From NCBI GenBank assembly GCA_964544955.1, contig CAZJEB010000004.1, forward strand, positions 98,417-162,416: a stretch of DNA of 64,000 bases, read 5' to 3'. Positions within the stretch are counted from its first letter, which is position 1. Each line of letters starts with the position of its first letter. The notes beneath the pieces were generated by a model, which was given only the letters and a program-made list of their open reading frames with translations, made no database searches and was not told the DNA's origin. Both the position numbers and the translations under genes were made by a program. The stretch comes from JAAZPT01 sp964544955 (GTDB lineage Bacteria > Bacillota > Clostridia > Christensenellales > Aristaeellaceae). Below, piece after piece: positions 16,195 to 26,101 of this stretch.

Positions 16195-18213
16195 ATGTTA
16201 ACTAAAACGGATAGGGGAATATTTTTTAAGTACGAAAAGGAAATTATGCTTATTGAGGCCTATGGTGAGATGGGTCTTAGGGTAAGGTCTACACAAAACA
16301 CAAAGTTTAGTGATGAGCCTTGGGCACTTATTCCAAGCACTGGTGAAAAACCTGTTATTGAAGTAAGCGAAAAGGGTGGCAAAATTACAAATGGCAAAAT
16401 AACTGCCGAAGTAGACCCTTATGGTAGGTTAAGCTTTTATAACCAAAAGGGTGAAAGAATACTGCATGAGTATTATAGAACTGGTAAACTTAATGTTGAT
16501 TTTTATAATGAAAAAATAAAGGATGAATACCTTTTTCAACATAAGCCTGCAAGGGAGTTTTCATCAAATGGTGCAAACTTTAAACTAAGGGTGCGTTTTG
16601 ACTCCGCTGATGATGAAAAGCTTTACGGTATGGGGCAAAACCAAGATCCTTACCTAAATGTAAAGGGTTGTAAGTATGACTTAGAGCAAGTAAACACCCA
16701 AGCCTCCATACCCTTTGTGTTATCCAACAAGGGCTATGGCTTTTTATGGAATAACCCCGGCGTTGGTGAAGTGCATTTTGGTAGAAACTTAACAGAGTGG
16801 AACATGTGGGCTACACAAGCTATGGATTATTGGGTTTGCGCAGGGGATACCCCTGATGAAATAATGCAAGCTTATACCCAAGTAACAGGCCGTGCACCTA
16901 TGATGCCTGATTATGCTATGGGGTTTTGGCAATGTAAGCTTAGGTATTGGACCCAGGAAGAACTTCTTTCTGTTGCAAGGGAGTATAAGCGTAAAAATAT
17001 ACCTCTTGATGTTATTGTTATAGACTACTTCCATTGGACAAACCAAGGGGATTGGAAGTTTGATAAGGAATATTGGCCCAACCCAGAGGCTATGGTTGAA
17101 GAGCTAAAAGCCATGGGTGTAAAAGTTGTTGTTTCAGTTTGGACTACCGTTGATAGGTACTCTGAAAATAAAAAGGAAATGACGGAAAAAGATCTTCTTG
17201 TGCGTGTTGATAAAGGTTTACCCTATACAATGGACTTTTTAGGCACATTAAACTATGCTGATTTTATGAACCCAGAAACTCGTGAATATGTTTGGAATAA
17301 ATGTAAAACTAACTATTTTGATAAGGGCATTGATATGTTTTGGCTTGATGCTGCGGAGCCAGAGTTTACTGTTAAGGATTATGACCTTTACCGCTACAAC
17401 AAAGGCCCTGCCCTTGAATGCACAAATATTTACCCTATGTACTATGCTAAAACATTCTATGATGGCTTAAAAGCCGAGGGTGTAGAAAGCCCCTTAAGCT
17501 TAATACGCTGCGCATGGGCAGGCTCACAACGCTTTGGAGCTTTAGCTTGGAGTGGTGATGTTCCCTCTACATTTAATCAACTTAAAAACCAAATTAGCAT
17601 AGCTATGAACATGGGTATAAGCGGTATTCCATGGTGGACAAGTGATATAGGTGGCTTCCATGGTGGCGATAGCACAAGCGATAGCTTTAAACAACTGCTT
17701 GTGCGTTGGTTCCAATTTGGCACATTCTGCCCAGTTATGCGCCTACATGGTGATAGGGACCCCCATAAACAACCCATGAGCGATAAAGTTGGCGGTGGCA
17801 TGTGCAATAGTGGTGCGGATAATGAAGTGTGGAGCTATGGTGAAGAAGTTGAAAAAATCCTAGTTTCTTACATTAATTTACGTGAAAAACTTCGCCCATA
17901 TATAAAATCGGCAATGGAGGAGGCTCATACAAAGGGCACACCTGTTGTTAAGCCATTATTCTATGATTTTTACAATGATGCTCAAAGCTGGAATGTTGAG
18001 GATCAATATCTATTTGGCCATGATATACTTGTTGCCCCTGTTTATAAGGAAAACAGCTTTACTAAGGAAGTATATTTACCTAAGGGTACTAAATGGGTAA
18101 ATGCTTATACAAAGGAAAGCTTTAAGGGTGGGCAAACGGTTACAGTAAATTGCCCCATAGATCAAATTCCTCTTTTTATAAAAGAGGGTACAGAAGTATT
18201 AAAAGTATTCTAA
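16195..18213 (+). CDS. GH31 family alpha-glycosidase
   Basis: 672 aa, intracellular (no signal peptide). N-terminal beta-sandwich (~1-235), then the GH31 barrel. The nucleophile is D385 in MFWLDAAEPE, the acid/base D455 in WSGDVPSTF, and IDYFHWTNQGDWKFD and GIPWWTSDIGGF line the site. GH31 enzymes are mostly alpha-glucosidases or alpha-xylosidases; the FWLDAAEPE form is shared by both, so substrate is open. It could break down imported malto- or isomalto-oligosaccharides, fitting the importer at the start of the window. GGAGGGTG RBS; long hairpin downstream. Confidence 0.92.
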   Translation: MLTKTDRGIFFKYEKEIMLIEAYGEMGLRVRSTQNTKFSDEPWALIPSTGEKPVIEVSEKGGKITNGKITAEVDPYGRLSFYNQKGERILHEYYRTGKLNVDFYNEKIKDEYLFQHKPAREFSSNGANFKLRVRFDSADDEKLYGMGQNQDPYLNVKGCKYDLEQVNTQASIPFVLSNKGYGFLWNNPGVGEVHFGRNLTEWNMWATQAMDYWVCAGDTPDEIMQAYTQVTGRAPMMPDYAMGFWQCKLRYWTQEELLSVAREYKRKNIPLDVIVIDYFHWTNQGDWKFDKEYWPNPEAMVEELKAMGVKVVVSVWTTVDRYSENKKEMTEKDLLVRVDKGLPYTMDFLGTLNYADFMNPETREYVWNKCKTNYFDKGIDMFWLDAAEPEFTVKDYDLYRYNKGPALECTNIYPMYYAKTFYDGLKAEGVESPLSLIRCAWAGSQRFGALAWSGDVPSTFNQLKNQISIAMNMGISGIPWWTSDIGGFHGGDSTSDSFKQLLVRWFQFGTFCPVMRLHGDRDPHKQPMSDKVGGGMCNSGADNEVWSYGEEVEKILVSYINLREKLRPYIKSAMEEAHTKGTPVVKPLFYDFYNDAQSWNVEDQYLFGHDILVAPVYKENSFTKEVYLPKGTKWVNAYTKESFKGGQTVTVNCPIDQIPLFIKEGTEVLKVF

Positions 18214-18230
18214 AACCTAATTTAAATAAG

Positions 18231-18275
18231 CCTTCAAGGCAAGATTTATGATATAATCTTCCTTGAAGGTAATTT
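18231..18275 (+). terminator. Long hairpin after GH31 gene
   Basis: CTTCAAGGCAAGATT pairs with AATCTTCCTTGAAGG with a single mismatch and an 8-nt loop. The following bases are only moderately T-rich, so termination is likely but not certain. Confidence 0.65.
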
Positions 18276-18308
18276 ATTATATAAAAAGATTGGGCTGCTT
18301 TAACTTAA

Positions 18309-18410
18309 CATTTTTGTGCTGAAAATGATTGGGAATTGATAAAACTTTTGCAAACTGAAATTAAAGAAGTAGCCTTTTCTGGTCAATATTTAAACATCAA
18401 ACAAAAGTAG
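18309..18410 (+). pseudogene. Possible remnant of a degraded gene
   Basis: A 33-codon frame without a start (between stops) reads AENDWELIKLLQTEIKEVAF and ends NIKQK before TAG. It looks protein-like, unlike the surrounding AT-rich spacer. The rest of the 253-nt interval holds the GH31 hairpin, a GATGGA/TCCATC inverted repeat (about 18410-18432) and a TATAAT (18439-18444). I cannot assign a family; it may be chance. Confidence 0.25.
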
Positions 18411-18466
18411 ATGGAATAAAACGGTTCTCCATCACTTCTATAATACATAGGGAGTAAATATTAAAT

Positions 18467-19642
18467 ATGGATATATACCAAAAATCACTATTATTTCATG
18501 AGGAATTGCAAGGTAAAATAGATGTAAATGTAAAGTGTAGCTTAAATAATAAGGATGACCTTAGCATAGCTTATACTCCAGGGGTTGCGGAGCCTTGCAG
18601 GCAAATACATAAAAACCCTGATAATGCCTATAAATATACTTGGAAAAACAATATTGTTGCAGTAGTTAGCGATGGTACAGCAGTGTTAGGCTTAGGGGAT
18701 ATAGGCCCAGAGGCAGCTTTACCGGTTATGGAGGGAAAGGCAGCGCTTTTTAAAAAGTTTGCAGGGGTAAATGCTATACCAATAGTGCTTAATACAAAAA
18801 ATGCAGATGAAATTGTAAACACAGTAAAAGCCATTGCTCCCACCTTTGGTGGCATAAACTTGGAGGATATATCTGCCCCTCGCTGTGTGGAAATAGAGCG
18901 AAGGTTGATTGATGAACTTGATATACCTGTTTTTCATGATGATCAACACGGTACAGCAATTGTTGTAACAGCTGCCTTTATAAACGCGCTAAAGCTTGTT
19001 AATAAGCGCCCACAGGATATTAAACTTGTTGTAAGTGGTACAGGGGCAGCAGGCTCATCTATAATAAAAATGCTTTATAAATTTGGTATAACAAATATTC
19101 TTGCCTTTAATGTGAATGGAATACTAAATAAAAAATATAATGATAACTATGATTTTTTAACTGCAGAAATAGCCGATATAACTAACGCTAATATGCTTGA
19201 TATAAGCCTTGCCCAAGCTATGGAAGGGGCTGATGCCTTTGTAGGAGTATCTGCGCCAAATGTGCTTAACAAAGCTATGGTAAAAAGTATGGCTAAAAAC
19301 GCAATAGTATTTGCTATGGCAAACCCTGAGCCAGAAATTAAATATGATGATGCAATAGAGGCAGGCGCTGTAATTGTAGGTACAGGGCGTAGTGACTATC
19401 CTAACCAAATAAATAATGTGTTAGCGTTTCCAGGCTTATTTAAAGGGGCTTTGCGGGTTAGGGCAAGCAAAATAAGCGAGGGCATGAAACTTGCGGCGGC
19501 TGTAGGCATAGCAAAACTTGCGGAAGATGAGGGAATAAGCTATAACTGCGTAATACCATCCGCCTTTACCCCTAAATTAGCCGATGTTGTGGCTAATGAA
19601 GTTGCTAAAAGGGCAATAGAAGAGGGGCTAAATAGGGCATAG
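18467..19642 (+). CDS. NAD(P)-dependent malic enzyme
   Basis: 391 aa, the short bacterial malic enzyme form. It decarboxylates malate to pyruvate with NAD(P) reduction, linking fumarate/malate (for example from argH) to pyruvate. Visible blocks: SIAYTPGVAEPC, SDGTAVLGLGDIGPEAALPV (metal/substrate region), VFHDDQHGTAIV, and the dinucleotide fold GTGAAGSSIIKML. The C-terminal FPGLFKGALRVRA block is typical. A GGGAG site lies somewhat far (12 nt) from the ATG. Cofactor preference cannot be read reliably. Single-gene unit. Confidence 0.93.
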   Translation: MDIYQKSLLFHEELQGKIDVNVKCSLNNKDDLSIAYTPGVAEPCRQIHKNPDNAYKYTWKNNIVAVVSDGTAVLGLGDIGPEAALPVMEGKAALFKKFAGVNAIPIVLNTKNADEIVNTVKAIAPTFGGINLEDISAPRCVEIERRLIDELDIPVFHDDQHGTAIVVTAAFINALKLVNKRPQDIKLVVSGTGAAGSSIIKMLYKFGITNILAFNVNGILNKKYNDNYDFLTAEIADITNANMLDISLAQAMEGADAFVGVSAPNVLNKAMVKSMAKNAIVFAMANPEPEIKYDDAIEAGAVIVGTGRSDYPNQINNVLAFPGLFKGALRVRASKISEGMKLAAAVGIAKLAEDEGISYNCVIPSAFTPKLADVVANEVAKRAIEEGLNRA

Positions 19643-19723
19643 TTTTAAAGTTTTTATGTGTATTAATAATACTACCAAAAACTAATTTATGCTGTTATAA
19701 TGTTTGCTTTAGGGGGTATTATT

Positions 19724-21061
19724 TTGAGGGATAAATATTTTAGGCATAAGCTACTTAGCTTGGTATTGCCAATAACCTTCCAACAGTTTATGTTGGCCTT
19801 AGTTAGCGCATCTGATGCAGTTATGTTAGGGGCATTAAGCCAAAATGCCATGGCAGCAGTAGCATTAGCGGGGCAAGTACAGTTTGTATTTGGCTTGTTT
19901 ATATGGTCAAGCTCAGCAGGTGCTAGCATATTTGCAGCCCAATATTGGGGTAAAGGTGATAAAAAAACCGTTGGTGATATATTAAACCTTGTTTTAGGAA
20001 TATCTGTACCAATATCCCTTGTGTTTACTGTGCTTGCCATTGTTGTGCCTAAAAGCCTGATGGGTATATTAACTTCCGAGCCTATATTAATAGAACATGG
20101 CGCAGAGTATTTGTTTGCAGTAAGTTTATCTTACTTGTTATATGGCGTATCACAAATGTACCTATGTATTATGCGCAATAGTGGCAAGGCGTTAAAAGCT
20201 TCTATTATAAGCTCTGCTTGTGTGGTAATAAACATTGCATTTAATGCTGTGCTTATATATGGCTTGTTGGGCTTGCCTAAGCTTGGTATAAAGGGTGCGG
20301 CATATGCAACAGTTATATCTAGGGCTGTTGAAATGCTTTGGGCATATTTTGATTCGTTAAAAATAGGTAGCATAAAAGCTAGCCTTAGCGGTGTATTAAA
20401 ACCTTTAAAAACCTTAAAACAAAGCTTTTGGAAATATACCACCCCCGTTATGGCTAATAATATAGTATGGGGTGTAGGTTTTTCAATGGGCAGTGTTATT
20501 ATGGGCCATATGGGTACAGATGCCGTTGCCGCAAGTAGCATAGTAAGTATAGCAAAAAGCCTTGTAATATGCTTTTGCATGGGTATAGGCTCAGGTAGTG
20601 GCATAATGGTGGGTAATGAGCTTGGGGCAGGCAATATACAAAGGGCAAAACTATATGGTGATAGGCTTACTAAAATAGCAACGCTAAGTGGCTTATTAAC
20701 GGGTTTGCTGCTATTGGCATTAAGCCCTATTATTGTAAACATTGCAAATTTAACCCCCACAGCAACATATTATTTAAAATGGATGCTTGTAATGTGCGCT
20801 TTCTTTATGTTTGCAAAGTCTTACAATGTTACAACCATTGCGGGCATATTCTGTGCTGGTGGTGATAGTAAATTTGGTTTTGTGTGCGACACTATAACCC
20901 TTTGGGCTGTTGTTGTACCACTGGGCTTTTTATCCGCTTTTGTGTTTAAATGGCCTGTGCTATTAGTTTATTTTATAACTACTATGGATGAGTTTATTAA
21001 AATACCTGTGGTTTACTGGTATTATAAAAAATATAATTGGCTTAAAAATTTAACAAGCTAA
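19724..21061 (+). CDS. MATE family efflux transporter
   Basis: 445 aa, about 12 transmembrane helices in two homologous halves, multidrug/toxin extrusion family driven by Na+ or H+. The N-terminal LPITFQQFMLALVSASDAVMLG and the mid-protein VWGVGFSMGSVIMG segments are typical. I prefer the TTG at 19724, 8 nt after AGGGGG; the in-frame ATG at 19700 overlaps a TATAAT promoter element and has no RBS. The acetyltransferase gene begins 8 nt after its stop, so they are co-expressed. Substrate unknown. Confidence 0.9.
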   Translation: MRDKYFRHKLLSLVLPITFQQFMLALVSASDAVMLGALSQNAMAAVALAGQVQFVFGLFIWSSSAGASIFAAQYWGKGDKKTVGDILNLVLGISVPISLVFTVLAIVVPKSLMGILTSEPILIEHGAEYLFAVSLSYLLYGVSQMYLCIMRNSGKALKASIISSACVVINIAFNAVLIYGLLGLPKLGIKGAAYATVISRAVEMLWAYFDSLKIGSIKASLSGVLKPLKTLKQSFWKYTTPVMANNIVWGVGFSMGSVIMGHMGTDAVAASSIVSIAKSLVICFCMGIGSGSGIMVGNELGAGNIQRAKLYGDRLTKIATLSGLLTGLLLLALSPIIVNIANLTPTATYYLKWMLVMCAFFMFAKSYNVTTIAGIFCAGGDSKFGFVCDTITLWAVVVPLGFLSAFVFKWPVLLVYFITTMDEFIKIPVVYWYYKKYNWLKNLTS

Positions 21062-21069
21062 GGAGTATT

Positions 21070-21681
21070 ATGAACGATAATGAGAAAAGGTTAACAGGCG
21101 ATTTATATTTGCCTGGGGATGAGGAAATAGCAAAGCAACAAGTGGTGTGTATGGATAAGCTTTTTGATTTTAATGCCACACGCCCAACACAATTGGATTT
21201 GCGTAATAAAATTTTAAAGGAAATGTTTGCTGAAATTGGCGAGGGTTGCTATATTGAGCCGCCTTTGCATGCAAATTTTGGCTGCCACCATGTTTACTTT
21301 GGCAAGGGAATATATGCAAACTATAATTTAACTATGGTGGATGATACCTATATTTATGTAGGCGATTACACAATGTTTGGCCCAAATGTTGTATTAGCAA
21401 CCGCAGGGCATCCTATATTGCCTGAATTAAGGGAAAAAGCTTATCAATATAACTTGCCTATACATATAGGTAAAAACTGTTGGATAGGCGCGGGGGCAAT
21501 TATATTGCCAGGCATAAGCATAGGGGATAATGTGGTTGTTGGTGCGGGAAGCGTTGTTACAAAGGATTTACCGCCTAATGTTGTTGCAGTTGGTAACCCT
21601 TGTAAAGTTCTTCGTGAAATTAATGAAAACGATAAAGTATATTATTACAAAAACAAAAAAATAGATTATAACAATTTATAA
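21070..21681 (+). CDS. Sugar O-acetyltransferase (maltose/galactoside acetyltransferase type)
   Basis: 203 aa left-handed beta-helix (hexapeptide-repeat) acetyltransferase. After an N-terminal helical cap (MNDNEKRLTGDLYLPGDEE) come repeats such as HIGKNCWIGAGAIILPGISI and GAGSVVTKDLPPNVVAVGNP. The catalytic His is in ATAGHP. Members (LacA, Maa, NodL) acetylate the 6-OH of sugars using acetyl-CoA, often to detoxify non-metabolised sugars, and next to a MATE exporter a detox-and-export role is plausible (inference). Confidence 0.92.
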   Translation: MNDNEKRLTGDLYLPGDEEIAKQQVVCMDKLFDFNATRPTQLDLRNKILKEMFAEIGEGCYIEPPLHANFGCHHVYFGKGIYANYNLTMVDDTYIYVGDYTMFGPNVVLATAGHPILPELREKAYQYNLPIHIGKNCWIGAGAIILPGISIGDNVVVGAGSVVTKDLPPNVVAVGNPCKVLREINENDKVYYYKNKKIDYNNL

Positions 21682-21773
21682 ATATAAAAAAGTTTACATT
21701 TAAAGCTTTTTCAATAATTGTTTTTTGGTTTTATACTATGCTATAATATTTTTACTAATTTAAAGGAGTTTTT

Positions 21774-22679
21774 ATGTTACGCAAATTAGTAAGTATATTT
21801 TTAATGTTAGCCTTGTTATTTTCAACTGCTTTGGCAAATGAACTTAGCGAGGAACAAAAGCTTAAACAAAGTAAAAGCTATACAAAGGTGCTTAATGTAC
21901 AAGGTAGGGAAGGCATACTTTATTTTGCACAAAACTCACCCGAGTGGCAGTATTTGCAGTTTTCGGAAGTTGATAATAACAAGGATAAATTTTTTGGGCA
22001 GACTAGTTGTATAGTAACAACGCTATCAATAGCTTTAGCAAACTTAGTGCCTCAAGAAGAGCTTAGTAAAATAGAAAAAATATCAAAAGGGCCTTTTAGG
22101 GTGGATACAATATCAACCACAAAAGTAAAAGGCTTAAAGCCACAGTATCGCTTTACAATTGAAAGGGATGAGGATTACCTTCGTTTTTTTCCCCTTGTAT
22201 TAGCTAATTGGGCAAGTGGCAACAATACAAAAAGCATTAATGAAAACCAAAGCACATTCTTTTATAAAATACTGTTTGATTTTTATGGTATAAACCATGT
22301 TCAAACTAAGGATATAAATGAAAGCTTTAAAGCTATTGATGAGGGTGGAATAGTTATAACATCATCGGGTGGTGTGGCAAGCCCTATATCTAAAAGAGGC
22401 CATTACTTTTTAATGGTAAACTATGATGACGAATATGTTTACTTTGTAGACCCTTATGTTAGAAGTAAACCTTACCCTGATACAAAAAGAATTGTTGAAA
22501 AAGTTAGTGATGGCATAATAAAAGTAAAACATGGTAACATTAAGCATATGTGCTTAAACTTACAATATGCACTATATCCAAGAGAAGATAGCCCTAACTA
22601 TACTCAAGCAATACTTAACAAGATATTTGAAAAATCCAACAATAATATAAATGCAATTAAAATTGCTCAAAATAATTAA
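21774..22679 (+). CDS. Secreted C39-like cysteine peptidase family protein
   Basis: 301 aa with a signal peptide (LVSIFLMLALLFSTALA|N). The body resembles papain-like C39-type domains: a possible Cys in QTSCIVTTLSIALANL, a His in KRGHYFLMVNYDDEYVYFVD and the following VDPY acid. This order (Cys at the head of a helix, His before a strand, then D) matches that fold, which includes peptidases and bacteriocin-processing domains. No transmembrane or wall-anchor segment follows, so it should be released. Activity is inferred from fold only. Good GGAG RBS; own terminator. Confidence 0.6.
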   Translation: MLRKLVSIFLMLALLFSTALANELSEEQKLKQSKSYTKVLNVQGREGILYFAQNSPEWQYLQFSEVDNNKDKFFGQTSCIVTTLSIALANLVPQEELSKIEKISKGPFRVDTISTTKVKGLKPQYRFTIERDEDYLRFFPLVLANWASGNNTKSINENQSTFFYKILFDFYGINHVQTKDINESFKAIDEGGIVITSSGGVASPISKRGHYFLMVNYDDEYVYFVDPYVRSKPYPDTKRIVEKVSDGIIKVKHGNIKHMCLNLQYALYPREDSPNYTQAILNKIFEKSNNNINAIKIAQNN

Positions 22680-22702
22680 CAGGCCAAGGCCTGTTTTTTT
22701 GT
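22679..22702 (+). terminator. Terminator of the C39-like gene
   Basis: ACAGGCCAAGGCCTGT hairpin followed by seven T. Confidence 0.85.
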
Positions 22703-22851
22703 TCAAAATACGCTTGTAGGCTATGCCTTACTGTTTTTACAATTGGCAACAATCTTTACACATTCTTTATTTCAAATAAATATTACTTTTAAATTAATGG
22801 CATATCATTATAGTTGTAATGAATTTACTTAATTTGAAAGGTAGGTATTTT

Positions 22852-24318
22852 ATGAAAAAGTTATTATCACTATTATTGGCGATGGTTTTAATGCTTTCTT
22901 GCGCAACATTTGTAGCAGCGGAAGAAGTTAAAACACCAAAATATGTATTTATGTTTATTGGCGATGGTATGGGCTCACCCCAAATTACAGCAACAGAATA
23001 TTACTTAGGCACAATGGAACATGATGACAAGCCCTTCCCAACAACAAGCAAGTTAGCGTTTACCCAATTCCCCTCTGTTGGTATTATGACAACTATGGAT
23101 GCTACATCATTCCTTCCAGACTCTGCATCCACAGCATCATCAATGGCAGCTGGTATTAAAACAGCATCTGGCGTAATTAACTACACAGTTAATGATTCAC
23201 TAGAAACACAAGAGCCTGTAAAACTAGTTACAGAATATGCTAAAGAAGCTGGTAAAAAAATTGGTATAATTTCATCAGTTACAACAAACCATGCTACACC
23301 TGCTGCATATTATGCAAAGGTTCCAAGCCGTAATAGTTACTATGATATAGCAAAACAATTTGTTGAATCTAAAGTTGACTTTATTGGTGGCGGTAGCTTT
23401 GGATCACCTGATAATAAAGGCAAAGATAAAAACATTTATGAAATAGCTGAAGAAGCAGGCATTAAAATTATTGATAAAGATGTTGAAGCTATAAGGAATA
23501 TGCAAGCAACAGATGAAAGAACAATAGTTATAGCCCATGATGACGCTATGCTTTATGAAGTAGACCGCCTTACAGAAGTTGCTAATGGTAATGACCTTGC
23601 AAGCTTAGCAGATGTTACAAAGGCAGCAGTAAATGCCCTTGATAACGAAAATGGATTTTTTATAATGGTAGAATCAGGCAAAATTGACTGGGCTGGCCAC
23701 GCAAACGATGCCTATGCATCAATAATGGATACAGTATCCCTTTCAGATGCGGTTCAAGTTGCAGTTGATTTTATGGCAGAACACCCCGATGAAACACTTA
23801 TAGTAGTAACAGGCGACCATGAAACGGGTGGTTTAACAATAGGCTTCGCTACAACAGGTTATGATAGCCACTACGAAGTACTTGCTAACCAAAAGCTTAC
23901 ATATGAAAAATTTGAAGGTATAGTTGCAAATTGGAGAGCAGAAGGTAAAACATTTGCAGAGGCTATGGCATTTGTGAAGGAAAACTATGGCTTAACAACA
24001 GAAGCAGGCAAACTAACAAGCTTAACTGCTACAGATGTACAAACATTGAAAGATGCTTTTGAAACATCAATGATAGGTTTGGCTGGTGGCAACCAAAGCG
24101 CAGATCAAAAATTAGCTTATGGTGGATATGAGCCCTTCTCAATGGCAGTAACACGCATTGTTAACAATAAAGCGGGTTTGGATTATACATCATACTCTCA
24201 CACAGGCTTACAATTACCTGTTTATGCAACAGGTGCTGGTTCTGAGTTATTTATAGGCTCATATGATAATACGGATATATTTACAAAAATGATGGACGCA
24301 ATGGGCTTAACAAAATAA
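22852..24318 (+). CDS. Secreted alkaline phosphatase
   Basis: 488 aa from the ATG preceded by GAAAGGTAGG; an in-frame ATG 33 nt upstream lacks an RBS. Signal peptide MKKLLSLLLAMVLML...FVAA|EE. Alkaline phosphatase motifs: FMFIGDGMG (first metal-binding Asp), PDSASTASSMAAG (nucleophilic Ser), and GDHETGGLTIG (metal His). It would release phosphate from organic esters outside the cell. The family is usually induced by phosphate starvation through PhoB/PhoP; I could not identify a convincing Pho box in the 149 nt upstream. Single gene followed by a hairpin. Confidence 0.94.
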   Translation: MKKLLSLLLAMVLMLSCATFVAAEEVKTPKYVFMFIGDGMGSPQITATEYYLGTMEHDDKPFPTTSKLAFTQFPSVGIMTTMDATSFLPDSASTASSMAAGIKTASGVINYTVNDSLETQEPVKLVTEYAKEAGKKIGIISSVTTNHATPAAYYAKVPSRNSYYDIAKQFVESKVDFIGGGSFGSPDNKGKDKNIYEIAEEAGIKIIDKDVEAIRNMQATDERTIVIAHDDAMLYEVDRLTEVANGNDLASLADVTKAAVNALDNENGFFIMVESGKIDWAGHANDAYASIMDTVSLSDAVQVAVDFMAEHPDETLIVVTGDHETGGLTIGFATTGYDSHYEVLANQKLTYEKFEGIVANWRAEGKTFAEAMAFVKENYGLTTEAGKLTSLTATDVQTLKDAFETSMIGLAGGNQSADQKLAYGGYEPFSMAVTRIVNNKAGLDYTSYSHTGLQLPVYATGAGSELFIGSYDNTDIFTKMMDAMGLTK

Positions 24319-24337
24319 TATAAATAATAAATTAATA

Positions 24338-24376
24338 AGGGCTCTGCTTGCAAAAGGCGGCAGAGTTCTTGTTTTC
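24338..24376 (+). terminator. Hairpin after alkaline phosphatase
   Basis: GGCTCTGC ... GCAGAGTT hairpin then TCTTGTTTT. It precedes the YibE/F-type gene by only 14 nt, so some read-through into that gene is possible. Confidence 0.6.
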
Positions 24377-24390
24377 CTTAAGGAGAATTT

Positions 24391-25584
24391 ATGGCGGATT
24401 TAAAAAGTGTTAAAAATAAAAAGCGTACAAATTGGATTATTTGCATTGTTATAGGCTTACTTACAATACTGGCTTGTTATTTGCCAGAGTATAATGTATC
24501 GGCCCATGGCTCAAAGCCACGTGTAGCTGTTGAAGTTATTGAGGTTGATAATAGCGAGCTTTCACCCATAGGTTTATCTTATACTGGTGACCAAGCTACC
24601 AAAGTTAAAATACTAGAGGGTGAATATAAAGGGCAAGTTATAGAGGCCCATAATATGATGCTTGCTTCATTGGAAAAGGATAAGATTTTTGAAGTTGGTG
24701 ATAAGGCTATTTGTGTGCTTAATAATTACCCTGATGGCTTTAGGGGTCAACTTGTTGATCATGATAGGCGTATGCCGCAAGGGCTTTTATTTGCATTGTT
24801 TGGGGTAATACTTATTATATTTGGAGGAGTATCGGGTTTTGGTGCAATAATATCCTTAGCTGCAAGTATAGTAATAATTTGGAAAATATTTATACCCCTT
24901 ATATTACAAGGGCATGACCCAATAATAATGTCCTTAGTGCTTGTGGTGTTTTTAACCATAGTTATAGATATATTAGTGGCAGGCATTTCAAAAATATCAT
25001 TAGTTGCAATTATAGGCTCATTGCTAGGTACAGCCCTAACAGCAGTTTTGGCCATATTGTTTGGTGATATGTTTATTATGGATGGGGGAACAATGCCCTA
25101 TGTTGTGCCGTTATTATCCCAAAGTACATTAAAAATAAACATAAGGGAACTGTTTTATGCGATGGTGTTTATAGCAAATAGTGGCGCCCTTATGGATTTA
25201 AGTATGGATGTAGCTGCATCCTGTTACGAGGTAAAACAACATGCTCCCTATGTTACAAGGAAACAGTTATTAAAATCTGGCTTTGCTGTAGGTAGAAAGG
25301 TTGTTGGAACGATGACAACAACCCTTATGTTAGCTTATTCAGGCAGTTATTTATCCATGTTGTTATTTTTTGTGGGGCAGGGCACACCTGTTATAGATAT
25401 TATTAACTATAAGTTTGTATCCGCTGAAATTTTACGTACATTGGTTGGATCCTTTGGTTTAGTAAGTGTTGCACCTTTCACTGCAGTTGTTGCATCCTTT
25501 ATACTTACAAAAAACACAAAGGAATTTAGTGCCATAAATGTTGATGATATTGAAACTGAGGAATTGTTGGAAACATTAAAATAA
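24391..25584 (+). CDS. YibE/F family membrane protein
   Basis: 397 aa. One N-terminal transmembrane helix (about 16-33), an extracytoplasmic OB-like domain (~40-125, with YKGQVIEAHNMM), then about seven membrane helices. The block FYAMVFIANSGALMDLSMDVAAS is characteristic of YibE/F (PF07907). The family is widespread in Firmicutes and poorly understood; a transport function has been suggested. Its position after alkaline phosphatase might mean shared expression but not a proven link. AAGGAG RBS. Confidence 0.88.
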   Translation: MADLKSVKNKKRTNWIICIVIGLLTILACYLPEYNVSAHGSKPRVAVEVIEVDNSELSPIGLSYTGDQATKVKILEGEYKGQVIEAHNMMLASLEKDKIFEVGDKAICVLNNYPDGFRGQLVDHDRRMPQGLLFALFGVILIIFGGVSGFGAIISLAASIVIIWKIFIPLILQGHDPIIMSLVLVVFLTIVIDILVAGISKISLVAIIGSLLGTALTAVLAILFGDMFIMDGGTMPYVVPLLSQSTLKINIRELFYAMVFIANSGALMDLSMDVAASCYEVKQHAPYVTRKQLLKSGFAVGRKVVGTMTTTLMLAYSGSYLSMLLFFVGQGTPVIDIINYKFVSAEILRTLVGSFGLVSVAPFTAVVASFILTKNTKEFSAINVDDIETEELLETLK

Positions 25585-25620
25585 TCCTATAACATAATTT
25601 ACCCAATGTATAAATATCAA

Positions 25621-25658
25621 TTATAAAAGAGTGACCATTATAGCCACTCTTTTATAAA
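25621..25658. terminator. Bidirectional terminator
   Basis: AAAAGAGTG ... CACTCTTTT hairpin with A/T flanks, between the YibE/F gene and the convergent membrane protein gene. Confidence 0.85.
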
Positions 25659-25669
25659 CTAAACTAATA

Positions 25670-26101
25670 CTACATTTCTTTTTGCAGTTTATTAATGTAA
25701 TATATGTTTGCTCCTGTTAAAAACAGGTATAATACCACAAGTACAATAATAATATAAAGCTCCACGCCCATAATACTAAAGCCTATAAGCACGGCTGCAA
25801 AAATATATTGGAATAAGTTGTAAGTTTTAGCCTTTGCTTTATCGCTAAGGGCTTGGTTGCGCTCATCATGTTCCTCAATATATTCTTGCCTAGCTTTTTT
25901 TGGGTTTTTTAAAAGTTCTTTTTGCTTAAAGTACTCGCCTAAACCTTGGCCAAACACGCCAGCACCTACGCCAACAAACATAAATGGTAGTACGGCTAAC
26001 ACATTTTTAGCATTAGGGAATAGTTTAATAAGTACTAAGCCAATGGCAAATAAGGCCACACCTATAACTGTTTTTATAATGTTTTTATTATTCTTTTCCA
26101 T
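25670..26101 (-). CDS. Small membrane protein paired with an XRE regulator
   Basis: 143 aa with four predicted transmembrane segments arranged two plus two around a charged loop (YFKQKELLKNPKKARQEYIE EHDERN). That charged segment is reminiscent of small clostridial membrane proteins encoded beside XRE regulators; function unknown. I start it at the ATG at 26101, which has AGGAGA 6 nt upstream and overlaps the end of the regulator gene by 14 nt. The overlap implies coupled translation and a functional link, for example a membrane-stress or signal-responsive pair. Confidence 0.75.
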   Translation of the reverse strand: MEKNNKNIIKTVIGVALFAIGLVLIKLFPNAKNVLAVLPFMFVGVGAGVFGQGLGEYFKQKELLKNPKKARQEYIEEHDERNQALSDKAKAKTYNLFQYIFAAVLIGFSIMGVELYIIIVLVVLYLFLTGANIYYINKLQKEM

